64,000 nt of DNA from Polytrichum commune (GCA_950295325.1 OX485804.1:60356533-60420532); one strand, 5' to 3'; shown: positions 11,401-24,000, numbered from the stretch's first letter. The notes: generated by a model not told the origin, from the sequence alone. Translations and numbers: made by a program.

Positions 11401-13245
11401 GGGTGTTGGTCCCTTCTTTTATAAATTGATATGACACTCTAAAAAAGGTATTAGTTACCCTTTGTATTATTCAGTATGTGTGAACTTGTATGGTTAATTC
11501 AGTTTTACTATTTACTTTTGGAGTAGATTTCAAAAGTTACCAAATCTTATGGGTTGTGGACATTCAACAACAATTTTTCTTTCAATGGCTTTTTCTTGAT
11601 TATTAAAAAAAAACACCTCTACCACAACAACTCCATCTGAGCAATATATGTTGCTTCCCTTATGTAGGTTATTTTGAAACCGCCCAGCACCGAATGCAAG
11701 GCCTCTTAGGGTCACTTCACACACGAGCCAAGAGCCGTGACCATGAAATTGTGAGAGCCCCAAAGAAAGTGTTCAAAGGCCATGCCAAAATACCTCCAAA
11801 TTCATGTAGTGTGGTCATGGATCCTCAAGTGTAGTGTGAAGTCATATGTGACTGGGCCCTCAACCAAATGCTATTTCAATGATCCTATTCATGCGGGTCC
11901 TCACACATGATAAATCAGAACAAATCAACAGTTGTGAGCATTTGGAGTGCCGTGATTTCCCGGTTTTGTGTTAGGTCTACCTCCAAGAGGTGGTTTTTAA
12001 AAATAATCCAAATGACCATGAAACATGATCCATTTGATGTCATGTAGGAATCCATGTAGACTTTACATCCATCTTGCATTCACATACTCTGTTGGTCCCT
12101 CAAGCATAGTGTGAAGCGAACTTGGACCGGCTCCGCCTTTCCCACCAATGAGAGTGCTTGAAGTGTAATAGTCTCAGGCTCTCAGTCTCATGTGTGAAGT
12201 GGCCCTTACTAACTAAGAAACATTGACCTCTACACTGTATGTACCTACTCGTGACTCTATACACATTGGGTAGATATTTTATATTACTTATTCAAGTTAC
12301 TATAAGGTATATGGGTCTTAAAGGGTCACTTTTCTGACTAGCCCATTTCTCCTAGGATATAAAAACACTTGATAAGTATGAAATGGTTAGCAAGTAGCTG
12401 CTTACTCATAATATTCCGAGCATATATATATATATTCATTATCAAAGTGAAGATTTGAGTTTATTAAATGATCATATAGATCCCCATCCCCCCATTATTT
12501 AACTTGACTATTGAGCCATGTTTTAAGCACATAGTTCAATCTCTTTTAAACATATGTCTTTTTGGTTTCAATTCTTTGAGCCACATACCACTCAAAAAGA
12601 AAGGTGTTTGTTTACAATAAGTAATTGAATAAGGCACATCTACCTTAAGCCAACCTTACAACTTATCCTACAACTCTCCAATTTTATTTTTCTCCCTACA
12701 TGCTTCATGGAAACATGACTCCCTACACTCCATGTCGCGCACCTCTCTATAAGGAGTGCCCAAAACATCATGGGCACAAGAGGGACCCTGGAGTGACATC
12801 CGGGACTTATGATGCCATTGGTAAGAGGGCTCAAGTGATCCTAGTATGGGTGAGGGCCCCAGGCGTTGAAAACACCTCCCACCCACGGAGACTAGAAGTC
12901 AAGAGGGTAAGGCCATGAGCTATGAGTAGCTTATGATGTCCGGATTCTAGAATGCTCAAGAAAATCTCAATATCCGGAGATATGGCAAATTGAGTGGGGT
13001 GATGCCTAGGGACATCGCCCTGGGACAACAATGACCTGGGAGTGGCGCCTGGGATTGCCGAGGTTAGAACAACCATAACTTTGTCAATACTTGTCCGAAT
13101 GGGGCAAGTGAGGAGTCTATTGGCATATCTGCAAAGTGTAGATGTCAATGGAGTGGTTGCTTGATAGAAACAGAGATCACAAAACAAACTTATGAAGGTA
13201 TGAAGCTACTGGGGACTTCCAGCCCCAACGGCAAAGGGAAAATGT
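11401..13245. other. No confident gene
   Basis: Mostly AT-rich sequence without motifs. 12640-13190 is more GC-rich, with several overlapping open frames on both strands (the longest minus-strand frame is 118 codons at 12831-13187). None has a recognisable domain. It may be the 3' continuation of the minus-strand coding relic that begins near 14668. Confidence 0.35.
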
Positions 13246-14668
13246 CTACTTGATCCCAACTCTTAGGAGAGAGACAAAAGTTTCTTGACAGTGGGGTAGG
13301 AGCCCTGCCCAAAGTCCTAGAGGCTTGTATGGGTGAGGCGGCATGGCCGGCCGAACCCACCCGAGGCCGAACAACCACGGGGAGGTCACCTCATTGTCAA
13401 GTTGACACCACGTGCGGACAAAGTTTGCTACCCCTATATTACATGCCATATATAATTTTAGAATTTATGATATTTTTTCTACATATACATAACCATTGAT
13501 AGTATCTTTTGTATATTTTTTTGAAATTTTTAGTCATCTTTATTTTTTTTACTAATTGTTTTAGTTCAATTTTGTGTCATTCTAGTTAGAAACAATATGT
13601 TTTATGAAAAAAACAAATCATCAAATTTAGTTACCACTTTTAACTATGTCATAGGTACTGTGTATATCTACTCATGAAAACAATTTGAAATTTTTTTGAC
13701 CCATTTTGGTGGTGCAACTTACCAAAAGAAGATTTTTTTTGGTCGCACGTGGTGTTCAACTTGACAATGGAGTGACCCCCCCGTGCGAACAACATGGCCT
13801 CCACGGGTGTTGACCCAACGTGGGGGCAGAGTTGCCTAGTATGATTCGGGTTGTTATAGTGTTGCTCCGGCAACGTGATAATAAACTAAAGAGTGGACTT
13901 TCATGGATGGAAGTTCACATCTTACCAAACTAAGGGGAGAGTCCTGAATGCAAGTGCAGGAGGGTTGGCCACCCACCAATCATTTGCAATTGTGAAATTG
14001 TATGTATCCAAGTAAGTGCGAACATCGTCCTTAAGATGTTTAACTTCTCGCAAGAACGCTACAATGCAAACATCATCTTCAAAGTAAGGATGGTAAAATT
14101 CAAATAATGCTTCCACATAGTCTTCATTGTGGACATTCCATGCATGAATGGCATTGAGAGGAGATGAAATATTGAGAACTGGAAATCCTTCAAGAATATT
14201 TGTGATAATTGAATCAAATCTAAAAGCACATGACCACACCTAAAAATTAAAAATTAAATAAATAACACAATAATATAATATCAAATTGAAGAATGTAGTA
14301 AATATCAAATTGAATAATATATTAAATTCAAAGATAAGAAAAATTATGAGATGAATGAGCTTACATGTTTCACAATTTTTTTTCTCCACCATAATCATAT
14401 GTCCATTTGTGTCATTGTCCATAATAGTAGCAATGAAAATGTTCCTTGCCATTATTTTGACATCAGGAAATTTAATTTGTGATGAGGACACACCCGTATT
14501 CATCCCACTTAGTTGTTGTGCCAAATGTTGTGAATAACCAAGATATTGATTACATGTGTTTGGACCAATTACTTTCCTTGAGATTGGCGTTGACGGGTCT
14601 TGAGTTGTGGTGGAGGTCATTAATACACCTATTGTAACAAATGCAGCAATTGTGATGGCTACAAGCAA
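13246..14668 (-). pseudogene. Decayed element-type gene, minus strand, interrupted by a MITE
   Basis: Read on the minus strand, protein-like blocks follow in order. 14668-14340 includes STPISRKVIGPNTCNQYLGY and IKFPDVKIMARNIFIATI. After a low-complexity AT stretch that could be an intron (14345-14240), 14239-13922 includes NAIHAWNVHNEDYVEALFEF. After the MITE at 13376-13785, 13372-13246 includes GLGWVRPAMPPHPYKP. Removing the MITE with one copy of its 8-bp duplication joins the frames (VEAMLF then GLGW), so the MITE entered coding sequence. Premature stops show decay. The family is unknown to me; a transposable-element origin is inferred from the neighbouring Mutator-like relics. Confidence 0.5.
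13376..13785. mobile_element. hAT-like MITE, copy 1
   Basis: This is a 410-bp element with terminal inverted repeats of about 40 bp (CACGGGGAGGTCAC on the left; CACGGGGGGGTCAC as the reverse complement on the right, continuing into TTGTCAAGTTGA). It is flanked by a perfect 8-bp duplication CGAACAAC (13368-13375 and 13786-13793). The AT-rich centre has no coding capacity. The 8-bp duplication points to the hAT superfamily. A second, older copy is at 15230-16124. Confidence 0.88.
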
Positions 14669-15229
14669 GCAATTTTTAGCGGATTATCTCTTGAAATCTC
14701 CATTGCAGGGTGAAGGGCATCATCTTGAAGGTGCTTCTTTGGAGGTTGTCATGGACAAATTCACCACATTGGCATCACCTACTTGTCAAAACTTTGTCTA
14801 TGGTTCCAACAATTTGTGAGAAGTGGAATGGGTGTCACGGACAATATAATGGCATTCAAAGACCACTATGGCTTCAAGTTTGCCCATGGTAGGAGGTACC
14901 CAAGGCAATCCAAAGATAAAGTGTTTGTATTCAAAATGTCAATGAACCTTTCATGTAATGGTGTCAACCTCGTGAAGTGGACGCATGTAGCAGGTGTTAT
15001 GGAAACTACTTGGATCATGTTCAACCATGTGAAAATACTCAAAGAATGGACGACTATTGCGTGTCATGTGTATGACAACAAATATTGCAAGGTGTTCATG
15101 ATAGCGTGTTGTAATATGCAATCAAAGGACATTGTAACTTAAACCTTGTTTTCAAGAAATCTCAATGCGGTGATAGTGGATAATGGTGTGCCTAATGTGA
15201 ATTTCTAAGGGATTCAAGGTAGACAATAC

Positions 15230-16124
15230 CTCGGGGCGATCACACCCTTTTACGTTTCATAATCACGTGCGACAAAAGTTTGCTACCCTATACAATATGC
15301 CATAGATTATTTTAAAAATTATGATATTTTTCTACATATACATAACCATTGATAATATCTTGTTTATATTTTTAATTTTTTTAGTCATCTTCACTTTTTG
15401 TAGTAATTGTTTTAGTTCAATTTTGTATCATTCTAGTTAGAAACGGTATGGTTTATGAAAAAAAAAAATCTTCAAATTTGGTTTTTTTTTTTTTACTATG
15501 TACAGTAGCCTCCCGCCTAAGTACGCAACTTGAACATGGGAGGATTTGCGTACTTAGCCGGTAGGTGCGCACTTTAGGGTTTAGGGTTCCTAATCGCTTG
15601 ATTCGGCTACAATGTCGAAGAAACCGAACGGGAAACGCCTCAATGAGTCCCAGCGATGTGAGATCATAGCGAAGCTGAGCAAGACGGATTCGAGTCACTT
15701 TATAAGCAAGTGGTTGATATAGAGGATCAGTTGCTCTGCTCCGAAGTTCGAGAAGAGGTTGAGGAAACATTCGATGATCTTAGAAAGTTGTTTGAATCGT
15801 TTCAAAGTAAGGTCCGGGTTGTCACCTTGAAAGCCAAATGCAAGAATCTTCAAAACTTGCGCCAAATGACAATCCATGACATGTTGAACTAAATAAACAT
15901 GAACCCTATTTTCCAGGAAAATAATGCGTATTTTACCGGGATGCGTACTTAAACGGGTGCGTACTTAGGCGGGAGGCTACTATAATTGTAATAGGTACCG
16001 TGTATATCTACTCATGAAAAAATATATATAAAATTTTGACCCATTTTGGTGATGCTTTATGTAAAAAATAGATTTTTTTTATTGCACGTGGCGTTCACCT
16101 TGACAATGAAGTGCACCCCCCAAG
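15230..16124. mobile_element. hAT-like MITE, copy 2 (carries a pogo-like insertion)
   Basis: Its inner sequence matches copy 1 at 13376-13785 in two blocks, 15270-15500 and 15985-16120. A pogo-like element sits between them. Without that insert it is about 413 bp, against 410 bp for copy 1. Flanks GACAATAC (15222-15229) and CCCAATAC (16125-16132) are an 8-bp duplication with two changes. Its left end is eroded. It lies inside the plus-strand Mutator-like relic; deleting it with one duplication restores the local reading frame across the FKGF block. Confidence 0.85.
15503..15982 (+). mobile_element. Internally deleted pogo-like element
   Basis: This 480-bp element has terminal inverted repeats (CAGTAGCCTCCCGCCTAAGT left; TAGTAGCCTCCCGCCTAAGT as the right-end reverse complement) and a TA duplication (15501-15502 and 15983-15984). 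At 15613 it encodes the start of a transposase with a CENP-B/psq-type helix-turn-helix beginning (MSKKPNGKRLNESQRCEII), which stops after about 36 codons. A second frame (15713-15892) encodes an acidic C-terminal piece (VREEVEETFDDLRKLF) to a stop. The catalytic core is missing, so it is a deletion derivative needing transposase from elsewhere. Confidence 0.85.
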
Positions 16125-16315
16125 CCCAATACACAAGCCAATTGCAATGTTGTTTGCAAAATATATCAAAATGATGACATGGCTCTTCACATGGTTGGTC
16201 AAGAACAAACTTGTTTATTCCACAGGTCAACCAACTTGGATAAGGTGGTGCAAAATTACATGAAGCCACCATTGCAACTTGAACACAAACAAAATTGTAA
16301 GGATTACATCACCAT

Positions 16316-17903
16316 AAAGGATGTTGACGTCTTCTGCCCCTGGGCAAAACTTCATGGCATCAACCAATATTTTTGGATCTCCACATTTGGTAGCCGCTTT
16401 GAGTTTCAAAGATGCCGAATCATGACCTTTACCATCAGACCCCCCTTTCAACCATGTTCGGTAATTTGCAATTTGCATGAAGGCACGGATCATGTTGTCC
16501 ACTGTAACTTCATATAAACAAGTCATCTTGTCGCCGGACTGTTGGAGCCATTTGTTGTGTAGAGTCTCGGCAAGGTTGCATGTTGGCATTTCCACACGTT
16601 CTTTTATTGTCATATTCTATGAACAACACACAAATATGAGGATAACAAAAACATGAGAAATATATAACAATGGAAGAAAATTGAATTACATAAAACCTTT
16701 GAAGTTTACGTTTGATACACCATTTTCTGCCATGACATAATTCAAATATTCCCAAAAGAGAATTTGTGCTGCACCATCTTCAGATTGCATGTCACAACAC
16801 GCAATGGTTAACACTTTACAGTATCGACTGTCGTACATATGGCAAGTCATTGTCGTCCAGTCTTTCAAACGTTTGACATGGTTAAATATAATCCATGAAT
16901 TCTTCATATCCCCCCCGATTTGCATATTCTTCACAAGTTCCATACCACTACCTGGAAAGTCTACAAACATCTTGAAACAAACACTTTATCTTTTGATTGC
17001 CCTGGGAACCGACTTCCATGGACAAACTTAAAAGCAAAGTGGTTTTTAAGTGCCATAATACTATCCATAGTTCCTATTCCACTATGCAAAAAAACGCTTT
17101 GATCTAGATACAAAGTTACGATAATTTGGGGACGCAAGAGTGCTGAATTTGTCCATGACCACCTCTAAAGATGAACCAACCAAGTGATGGTTTTTGCCAC
17201 TAGTGGGAGATTTGAGAAGGTAATCGGCCAGAAATTGTTTGCTCGCTGCCATAACTATGGCTCAATTTTTTGCTGTGGATGTTTTCAATACTTCATTTAC
17301 AACGCACTGGTATGCCATATCCAATGATTCACGGCATGTGCCATTGGCCACAAGATGATCATGTACACTAAGATGAATGCAAGCCCTGAACATTCCAACA
17401 GATGTGGAGTGGATGTATATTATTCGAGCATGACACAAAGCAATGCATATATGTGTGGAACGACATACCTTACAATGCATAGTAGACGTAGTAGGGGAAA
17501 CATTACCCACAACAAATGGGAGAAGAATTGAACCAGCCCATTCAGTGGTGTTCCGGAGATTCCCATTGCGATGCATATAATCACAGTACTCATTAGGACA
17601 TTGGAGATGACCTGCACAAGTAAACCGCCAAAAGGATTATCTAAAATCATTTTGGATATTTGTGGTTTTTATGGTGCACCAAGGGTGACCGTCGCACATT
17701 TTGTCCATGTCGTCCATTAAGCGGTCATACGTACTTGGAACTCTAAGTGCCATAGGGGCCAAGAGAAACAAAATGTTGCTAATTAAATGAGATGGTAAGT
17801 ACTTGACATCATGAACATCTATATTGTTAAAATCAATGGATGCGATATTTGACTTTGATATTTTTCTTGACTTTGTAAGCTTCAAGGCATCAACGATATT
17901 CAA
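16316..17903 (-). pseudogene. Mutator-like transposase-type gene relic, minus-strand copy
   Basis: On the minus strand the order is: an N-terminal block (17903-17640, including YDRLMDDMDKMCDGHPWCT); a Cys/His-rich block (CAGHLQCPNEYCDYMHRNG then MHCKVCRS, about 17620-17455), probably a WRKY/FLYWCH-like zinc finger; a block parallel to the plus copy (FLADYLLKSP and VVMDKFSTLASP, 17250-17120); and WTTMTCHMYDSRYCKVL, CCDMQSEDGAAQ and NVNFKGFM (16860-16690). A C-terminal block follows at 16613-16320 (KERVEMPTCNLAETLHNKWL). The centre of the family (after FKGFM) is deleted and several stops are present. The copy converges on the plus-strand relic, and the junction is near 16315. Confidence 0.55.
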
Positions 17904-19533
17904 CCCTATAGATAAAAGTGGAGGGTGTAGTAGAGGATATTGAGAAGGTGAGATCTAGGGAGCCAACCTCTTGTACATAATACCACATAGGGATTTGGCT
18001 ACATGTATAGGAAATTATGAAGGAGTGGAATTAACATTTTTAAATGGAAACGGCGATGTGTTTGAAAGATCAACAAATGCACAAATGTCATCTTCTGAAT
18101 CTGATAGCACAAACACATTGTCATCAGTGGGTTCTAATTTAACAGATACGACAGAGAGAATTTGAATTGTGGATGTACCGGATTCGTTTATCAATATGAC
18201 AGTTGAAGCTTGTATCTGAGAGTCAGAAAGACCTATCACTCTAAATGAACCAAGTCCTAAGATCCATATAAAACCAACCTCAATTATGTTTTTCTGAACC
18301 AAAATCGTTTTATACACCTCTCCATTTGTAGAATACATCTCCTATTCTAAATACATGGTTCCTATCTGGAGGTTGAATCTCAAACTAAGCAAATCCTCCG
18401 AGACATCCACATGACCATCATCTTGAAGTGACAAAATGAAGGGAACAAAAGATCCATGAGCTCTAATGATAGCCATGAAGAACAAAGAATAGATGAACAA
18501 CACATCACAATAATATTGGATCAATGTCGCTTTTGTATTGAATGATGTACAATATAATAATGGATGGAAATAAAAACATGTGATACCATAGCATCTAATA
18601 ATACAGAAGGAGGCAGATTATAATAGTAGTCAGAGAATGTTTGCAAGGAAGGCATAGAATTCTAAAGCAGATTCTAAAAAATATCTCATTTGGAAACTAA
18701 GCCACAGGAAATTTGAACCCACAAAGGAGTTGTGTAATATAAGATTATCACATGGGAGAAATGCGGGCACAAATATTATGGAGAAAACGGCGTCAAATAG
18801 TAAAGAAGTCGCAAAGTTTTAAAATATGACTATGTGGGCTGGATGTAGATGCATGAACAATTAAATTTGGCCGGGAAAGTAAATAATTGGCCATTATAAA
18901 TAGAACGAAGTGGATGTGGAAGGTTGGGATATCAGAGAAAATTTGGCGGATATAATAAAAATAAAAGTAGAATGAAAGACGCGTTGAAATTACTCGGTTA
19001 TTGGATGCCAATTGCAACATGGATCATGATCGTAATATGCGCCAGGTTTAGGTGAGATATAAACACTAGAAGAATGTATAAAAGTGGAGTAGTAGAGGAC
19101 ATATCATAGACACCAATGATGGTAGAAGATGTAGAGAGAGCACTAGTGAGGCAGAAGAGAAGGCGTAGGAAAACTTTATATTTTACTTCTAAAAAAAAGA
19201 AGTTAAGATTGAGTGTAGGAAAGAAGAATGCAAGTTGGGAAGGGAAAAATATCCTTTTAAATACGATAGAAGGAACTGTGAAGACACTAGATTTTGATAC
19301 AATATTGACATTGGCGATGAAGGACGATGAAGGTGCAAAAAGCAAAGAGCATGCAGACGATCATATATCGGAGTCGGAAATGAAGACGAGTTCAAAAAAC
19401 AAAACAAACAAAAAGATAAGTTAGCTTCACTTTCATATAATTTGATAGTGCATTGAATGAACGTGAGGTAGAATATGGCATTTAAATACAAATTGTTGAA
19501 CAGTTTAAAATGATAAAAATGTTACTGAAGTGA
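17904..19533. other. No confident gene; one lysine-rich open frame
   Basis: 17904-19100 contains several overlapping open frames on both strands and no recognised domain. The plus-strand frame 19116-19424 (102 codons) is rich in K, R and E and has a plausible coiled-coil or nucleolar composition, but no motif, splice context or homologue that I recognise supports it as a gene. Confidence 0.3.
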
Positions 19534-20492
19534 ACCATGTACGTTAACGCACATGGTACGTAGGGCAAATAAGAGAGCTTGAAAGCTAGGAGGGAAAACC
19601 ATGTGCGTCTACGTACAGGGTTCTTCATTCTAACTTGTAATTTCTTTAAGTCGCTACTACATGCCCTACGCGTTAATGCACATGGTATATGACAATGACT
19701 TGGAGAGGTTAAAAATTAAGATGAAGAACCCTGTGCGTTGACGCACAGTGTATATGATAACGACTTAGGAAGTTATAAGTTAGGAGAAAACCCTGTATAT
19801 TGATGTATAATGTATGTGGTGGCGAATAAGAGAGCTTGAAAGTTAGGAGGGAAAACCTTATGCATTGACGCACAATGTATATGACAACGACTTAGGAAGG
19901 TTATAAGTTAGGAGAGAACCTTGTATATTGATGTATAATGTATGTGGTGGAGAGTAAGGGAGCTTGAAAGTTAGGAGGAAAAACATTGTGCGTTAACGCA
20001 CAGGGTATGTGCCAACGACTTGGAGAGCCGAAAAGTAAAACAAAATACCTAATTTATGAATTTGGAACAACGTATAAAAGGTTGGAGCAAGGAATTTGGC
20101 AAAAATGAGGTTAGAATGCAGAAAATAAAGAATATGTGTGCTGAAATACAATGAAATACATAGAAGAATGAGTAAGGGATCTGATTTCAAACAAAAATGA
20201 TATATAAGAAAATATTGTAGCTATGAAAATTTAGATAATATACAACATTTTTTTCCGGACATCATTTATATTATTTATAGGTTTTACAAGTTTTGGCAAA
20301 TCTACCAAATTCAAACTTTTCAAATATTTGATATGAACCATGTGCGTTAACGCACAGGGTCTGCGTTGGCAACTATCAAAACATATGTAGCCAAGCGAAT
20401 AGACCCTGTGCGTTAGTGCACAGGGTCTATGCGCGCAACTTTGCTAGGCCTCCAGCTGGGCACATAAATCCCGTGCATGAACACACAAGGTC
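19534..20492. repeat. 64-bp satellite with a palindromic core
   Basis: A roughly 24-bp palindrome centred on GTTAAC or GTTGAC (core TGTGCGTTAACGCACA) starts at about 19534, 19598, 19663, 19728, 19790, 19855, 19918 and 19983, then again at 20337, 20403 and 20469. Spacing is 62-66 bp. Spacers alternate between two types, one with AAGAGAGCTTGAAAGTTAGG and one with ACAACGACTTAGGAAGTTAT, so the higher-order unit is about 128 bp. Diverged units have CpG replaced by TpA-like changes in both arms (GTATATTGATGTATA), as expected after methylation and deamination. The function is unknown. Confidence 0.85.
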
Positions 20493-20584
20493 TGTCCTAG
20501 TTTTTAGGGTGAGCTGCCACCCTAATCATACAATATTTAAGCTACCAAAGTCACACTTTAGGATTTTATTCCCTTTCTTTCTTT

Positions 20585-20945
20585 TGTTGGTGGTTATGTG
20601 TTATTTTTGTTGTTGTTGGTGCTACTATTGTTGTTTCTCTTGTATTGTTCTTGCTTATGTATTGCTACTACTTCTAGTCTTGTTGGTATTAGTGTTGGAG
20701 TTACTAGGTCTAGATACTAATATTTTATTGTTGTTGCTAGTGGTGTTGCTATTACTAGTAGTGCTATTATTACTGGTGTTGGTCTTCCTGGTTTAATTAC
20801 TAGTGTTGGTCTTACTGCTGATGCTGGTGCTGGTGTTACTGTTGTTCTTGTGCTAGAGCTGGTGTTGTTGTTGTTGCTCTATTTCTGGTGTTGGTGTTCT
20901 TCTTCTGCTGGTGTTGGTGTTGGAACTACAGTTGCTACAAGTATT
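20585..20945. repeat. Imperfect (GTT/TTG)-rich low-complexity tract
   Basis: The plus strand is dominated by G and T in irregular triplets (GTTGTT, GGTGTT, CTGGTG). It opens long frames of Leu, Val and Cys, which are compositional artefacts. Confidence 0.85.
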
Positions 20946-21085
20946 CTTCTTTTTCTACATCTTTTTCTTTTAAGCATATTCTCTTTTGCAATCTTTACAT
21001 TCAAATATTTATTGATATTTCTAAACCTTAGTTTATCAAAATGATTTCTAAAACTTACTTCATTGTTTGCATTTAGGACTAAACT

Positions 21086-24000
21086 ATGGATATGGAGAAA
21101 ATTGTTCTTAATTCCACTCGTGATGAGTCCACAAAAAAATTCAATTCAAGATCGTCCATCCGTACAAGTTTATCATAATCAGAACACCTCATAATATCTT
21201 CATAATGAGAAAAAAAATTACATAAATCCTTCAATGATTTTGACTCCGATGAAGACAATGATGGTGATAATAAAACCTATCAAGAGAAAGTGTGGGAGCT
21301 TATGAACAAAACAAAGGTCAATTCTACTGCCACAATTTCTTCAATCCGTGCTGGACCTAAATCACGTTTGTTTGTATCTTGATGTCGCATGTTTCCTATG
21401 CTTATTGTGCGTCTTACTTTAAAGGGTGATAGTAGTAACTTGGAGGCTGATTTCTTCAACGATTATTGTGAATGGAGACCATGTATTTTATATTACCGTG
21501 TCAAGAAGATTGTGTACTACCCGGTAAGCATTGGCTTTTTTTTATGGTAGTATTTAAAATCTTTCTAGTACCTTCTCCTTCTCCTACATCATTGTTGTAA
21601 ATTCCTCTCAATATTGTCCACCATACTTCAGAATAGTATAACTCTCAACCAACTTACTCCTTTCAAGTGAAACTTTGTACACTTATTGAGTACCTTACTA
21701 AAAGTTCACACACCAAAATTTAGTACAAATCAATTTTAAACCAAAAAATTATGCAGGATTTAGTAACTCTACCTTCCTAGCATGAATGTTGTGTTATAAT
21801 ATCTGGTTATTAAAACTCTCATAACTTCTAACCTTTAAGTCCAATCAACCTCAAATTTTGACACACAATAGATAGATAAGATCAAAAGGTAGTATCAAAT
21901 TACTGTAGCCATAGCTATAATACACTAAAAGATTCATATTTTCTAACATTGTTCTTTTAGTTGCCTTTGCTTCTAGTCCCTCTTCACTTCAACTCCTTAC
22001 AATGTTTTCTTCCTAAATACTGAAATTTTAAATTTTTACCTCAATACTTATATGTCATAAAAAACATTCTCTCAAATTTTCATATCAATCAAACACGCCA
22101 ATCATCCAATGAAACAATATAAATAATGTACTTGGTACAACCTATTCATTCTAAATTTTCACTCATACACCCTCAAGTATAGTAAAGCTTCCTAAACACT
22201 TCTCTATTTTAAAATGCTCAAAGTTCCTTCAAGTCTACACAAGTATCAACTCTAAATGCTAATTTTTTCCCACAATACCATTCTAATATCCTTTAAATAT
22301 TCTTCTATCTTACCCCCTTCGGCCAATAGGATACCCTTGAGGTAAGGACTTCTAGAACCCCTAAACGGCTAACTAATATGAGACCTTTGAATTAAAGTAC
22401 TCTAGAACCCTTATCCCGCTAGAAGTAAGAAAATTTTGGATTAAAGGCTTCTAGATTCCTTATCCCGCTAGAATTAGGAAAGTTTTGGGTTAAAGGCTTA
22501 TCCGGCAAACCAATAAAAAAGTTTGGGTTTAAGGCTTCTAAAACCTTTATCCAGCTAACTAATAGGAAACTTTAAGGTTAGGCCTTCTAAAACCCCTAGG
22601 TGATTAGGTAACGGCTATCTTTCATTTACATCATACAAGAATAAAATATTTTTCATATGAGATGGTAATCATAGATTTTTCGCTTCGAAAAATTATATTG
22701 ACCGCGTACATATTTAAAATTATAAGCGTTATGTCTTTGTGTATTCTATCATTTGGTACCCGGACCTGACGACATTCCAAGTTTGTTGACTGTAATACAC
22801 AACATCAAGAAGTAATGCTCTTACCTATTAGTTTTCTTTTAATTATTTATGGTTTATAATTTAATTTTTAAATTATATTACCATAAATTTAATCAATTTA
22901 ATGTTTTTTCAGGTCAACCGAGAACTCCTATGTTTCCTATAATTTGATGCATACTTTGTATCGGATGCAAAGCATTGGCATAATGTTTTTAATTTCCTTC
23001 AAAAGACAATTAGATCCAAAACATTATAAACAATGTGAGGAGAAGTCCGTCGAAACTTGATATTCTTTGACGCGGCCAATGTTTTTAGATTACATGTACA
23101 GTATAAGTTCATTTAATTTTTTATATTATGTTTATTCATGTTTATTCATGTTTATTCATGTTCATTTTATATTATATTTATATAAGCTCATAAAATTTTA
23201 ATTTTGTTTAATTGTTCACTAAAAATTTGTTGAGGCTAGCGATATTATTCTCAACCATTACAATGAAATTCATGCGTTGAAAGAACATCAGAAGGAGTTT
23301 CAAAAGCAATATCCACAGCCATCAACAAAAAATGTGCAATGTTGTCTTCTAGTTTTACAAAACAACTAGAATTGTCGACATCAACAACAAACCTGTTTTT
23401 CTTGAAGAAGTTAAGCACCATTGGGGTTTATTTTCGGTACCTGAAATATTACAAGAGAAACTTCATCGTGTTGCTGTCAGTAGTGTAGATGTAGGAGTCA
23501 AAGTTGGATGATTCAAACTTTGAAATGACAATAGATTTGACAAAGATGTATTCCGAAATCCCCCCTCTCTAATTCTACACTTGATGATTGGTATCAAAGT
23601 CTACATATTGGGCATAATTGGAAAACAAATCTATTAAAAAGCTTCATTGTATTTTTTCATCTCCTCTTCAATTGCCAACGGATGTGCCTACTCTCTCCGA
23701 CTATATTCAAATTTGGAAGTTTGCGGCTTTCAATTTAATATTCTATCGTGAATTCAAAAGTGGGCAAGTTAAAAAACACAACGCTTGGGATGAGGAACCT
23801 AATATTGATCTTGCTATGAAACGTGTATTATACAGGTACAACCTAATCTTTACTGTTTTTTTTTTTCATTATATGTGTTAAATTGTCATTCAATATTTTT
23901 GTATGTAGGTATTTTTGATATGTTTTGATTCCGCACAGGTGCATTACAAGGCAACCTCGTTTTTTTTCCGAATTGGCGTGATACTGGTGCAAGATATTCA

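Larger units (their letters stand above)
14607..16315 (+). pseudogene. Mutator-like transposase-type gene relic, plus-strand copy
   Basis: Plus-strand blocks are collinear with the minus-strand copy at 16316-17903: VTNAAIVMATSKQFLADYLL (14625), HHLEGASLEVVMDKF (14718), a block ending KDKVFVFKMSM, then WTTIACHVYDNKYCKVF and IACCNMQSKD (to 15130). A hAT-like MITE then intervenes (15230-16124), after which TQAN..VVCKIY and EQTCLFHRSTNLDKVVQNY follow to about 16315. Stops and frameshifts abound and the 5' zinc-finger part is absent. I assign it to Mutator-like transposases by general resemblance (the acidic residues around CxMQSED and the conserved FKGFM block); that is not proven. Confidence 0.55.

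Noticed and set aside
15568-15590. Telomere-like TTTAGGGTTTAGGG
   Set aside because: Only two units, inside the pogo-like element leader; no array.
19534-20492. CRISPR-like regular palindromic repeats with spacers
   Set aside because: Spacers are homologous and alternate in two types, repeats diverge, no cas genes are present, and the context is a plant nuclear genome. It is a satellite.
20416-20796. 126-codon Leu/Val-rich frame resembling a membrane protein
   Set aside because: It is created by a GTT/TTG-rich low-complexity tract; no real domain or start context.
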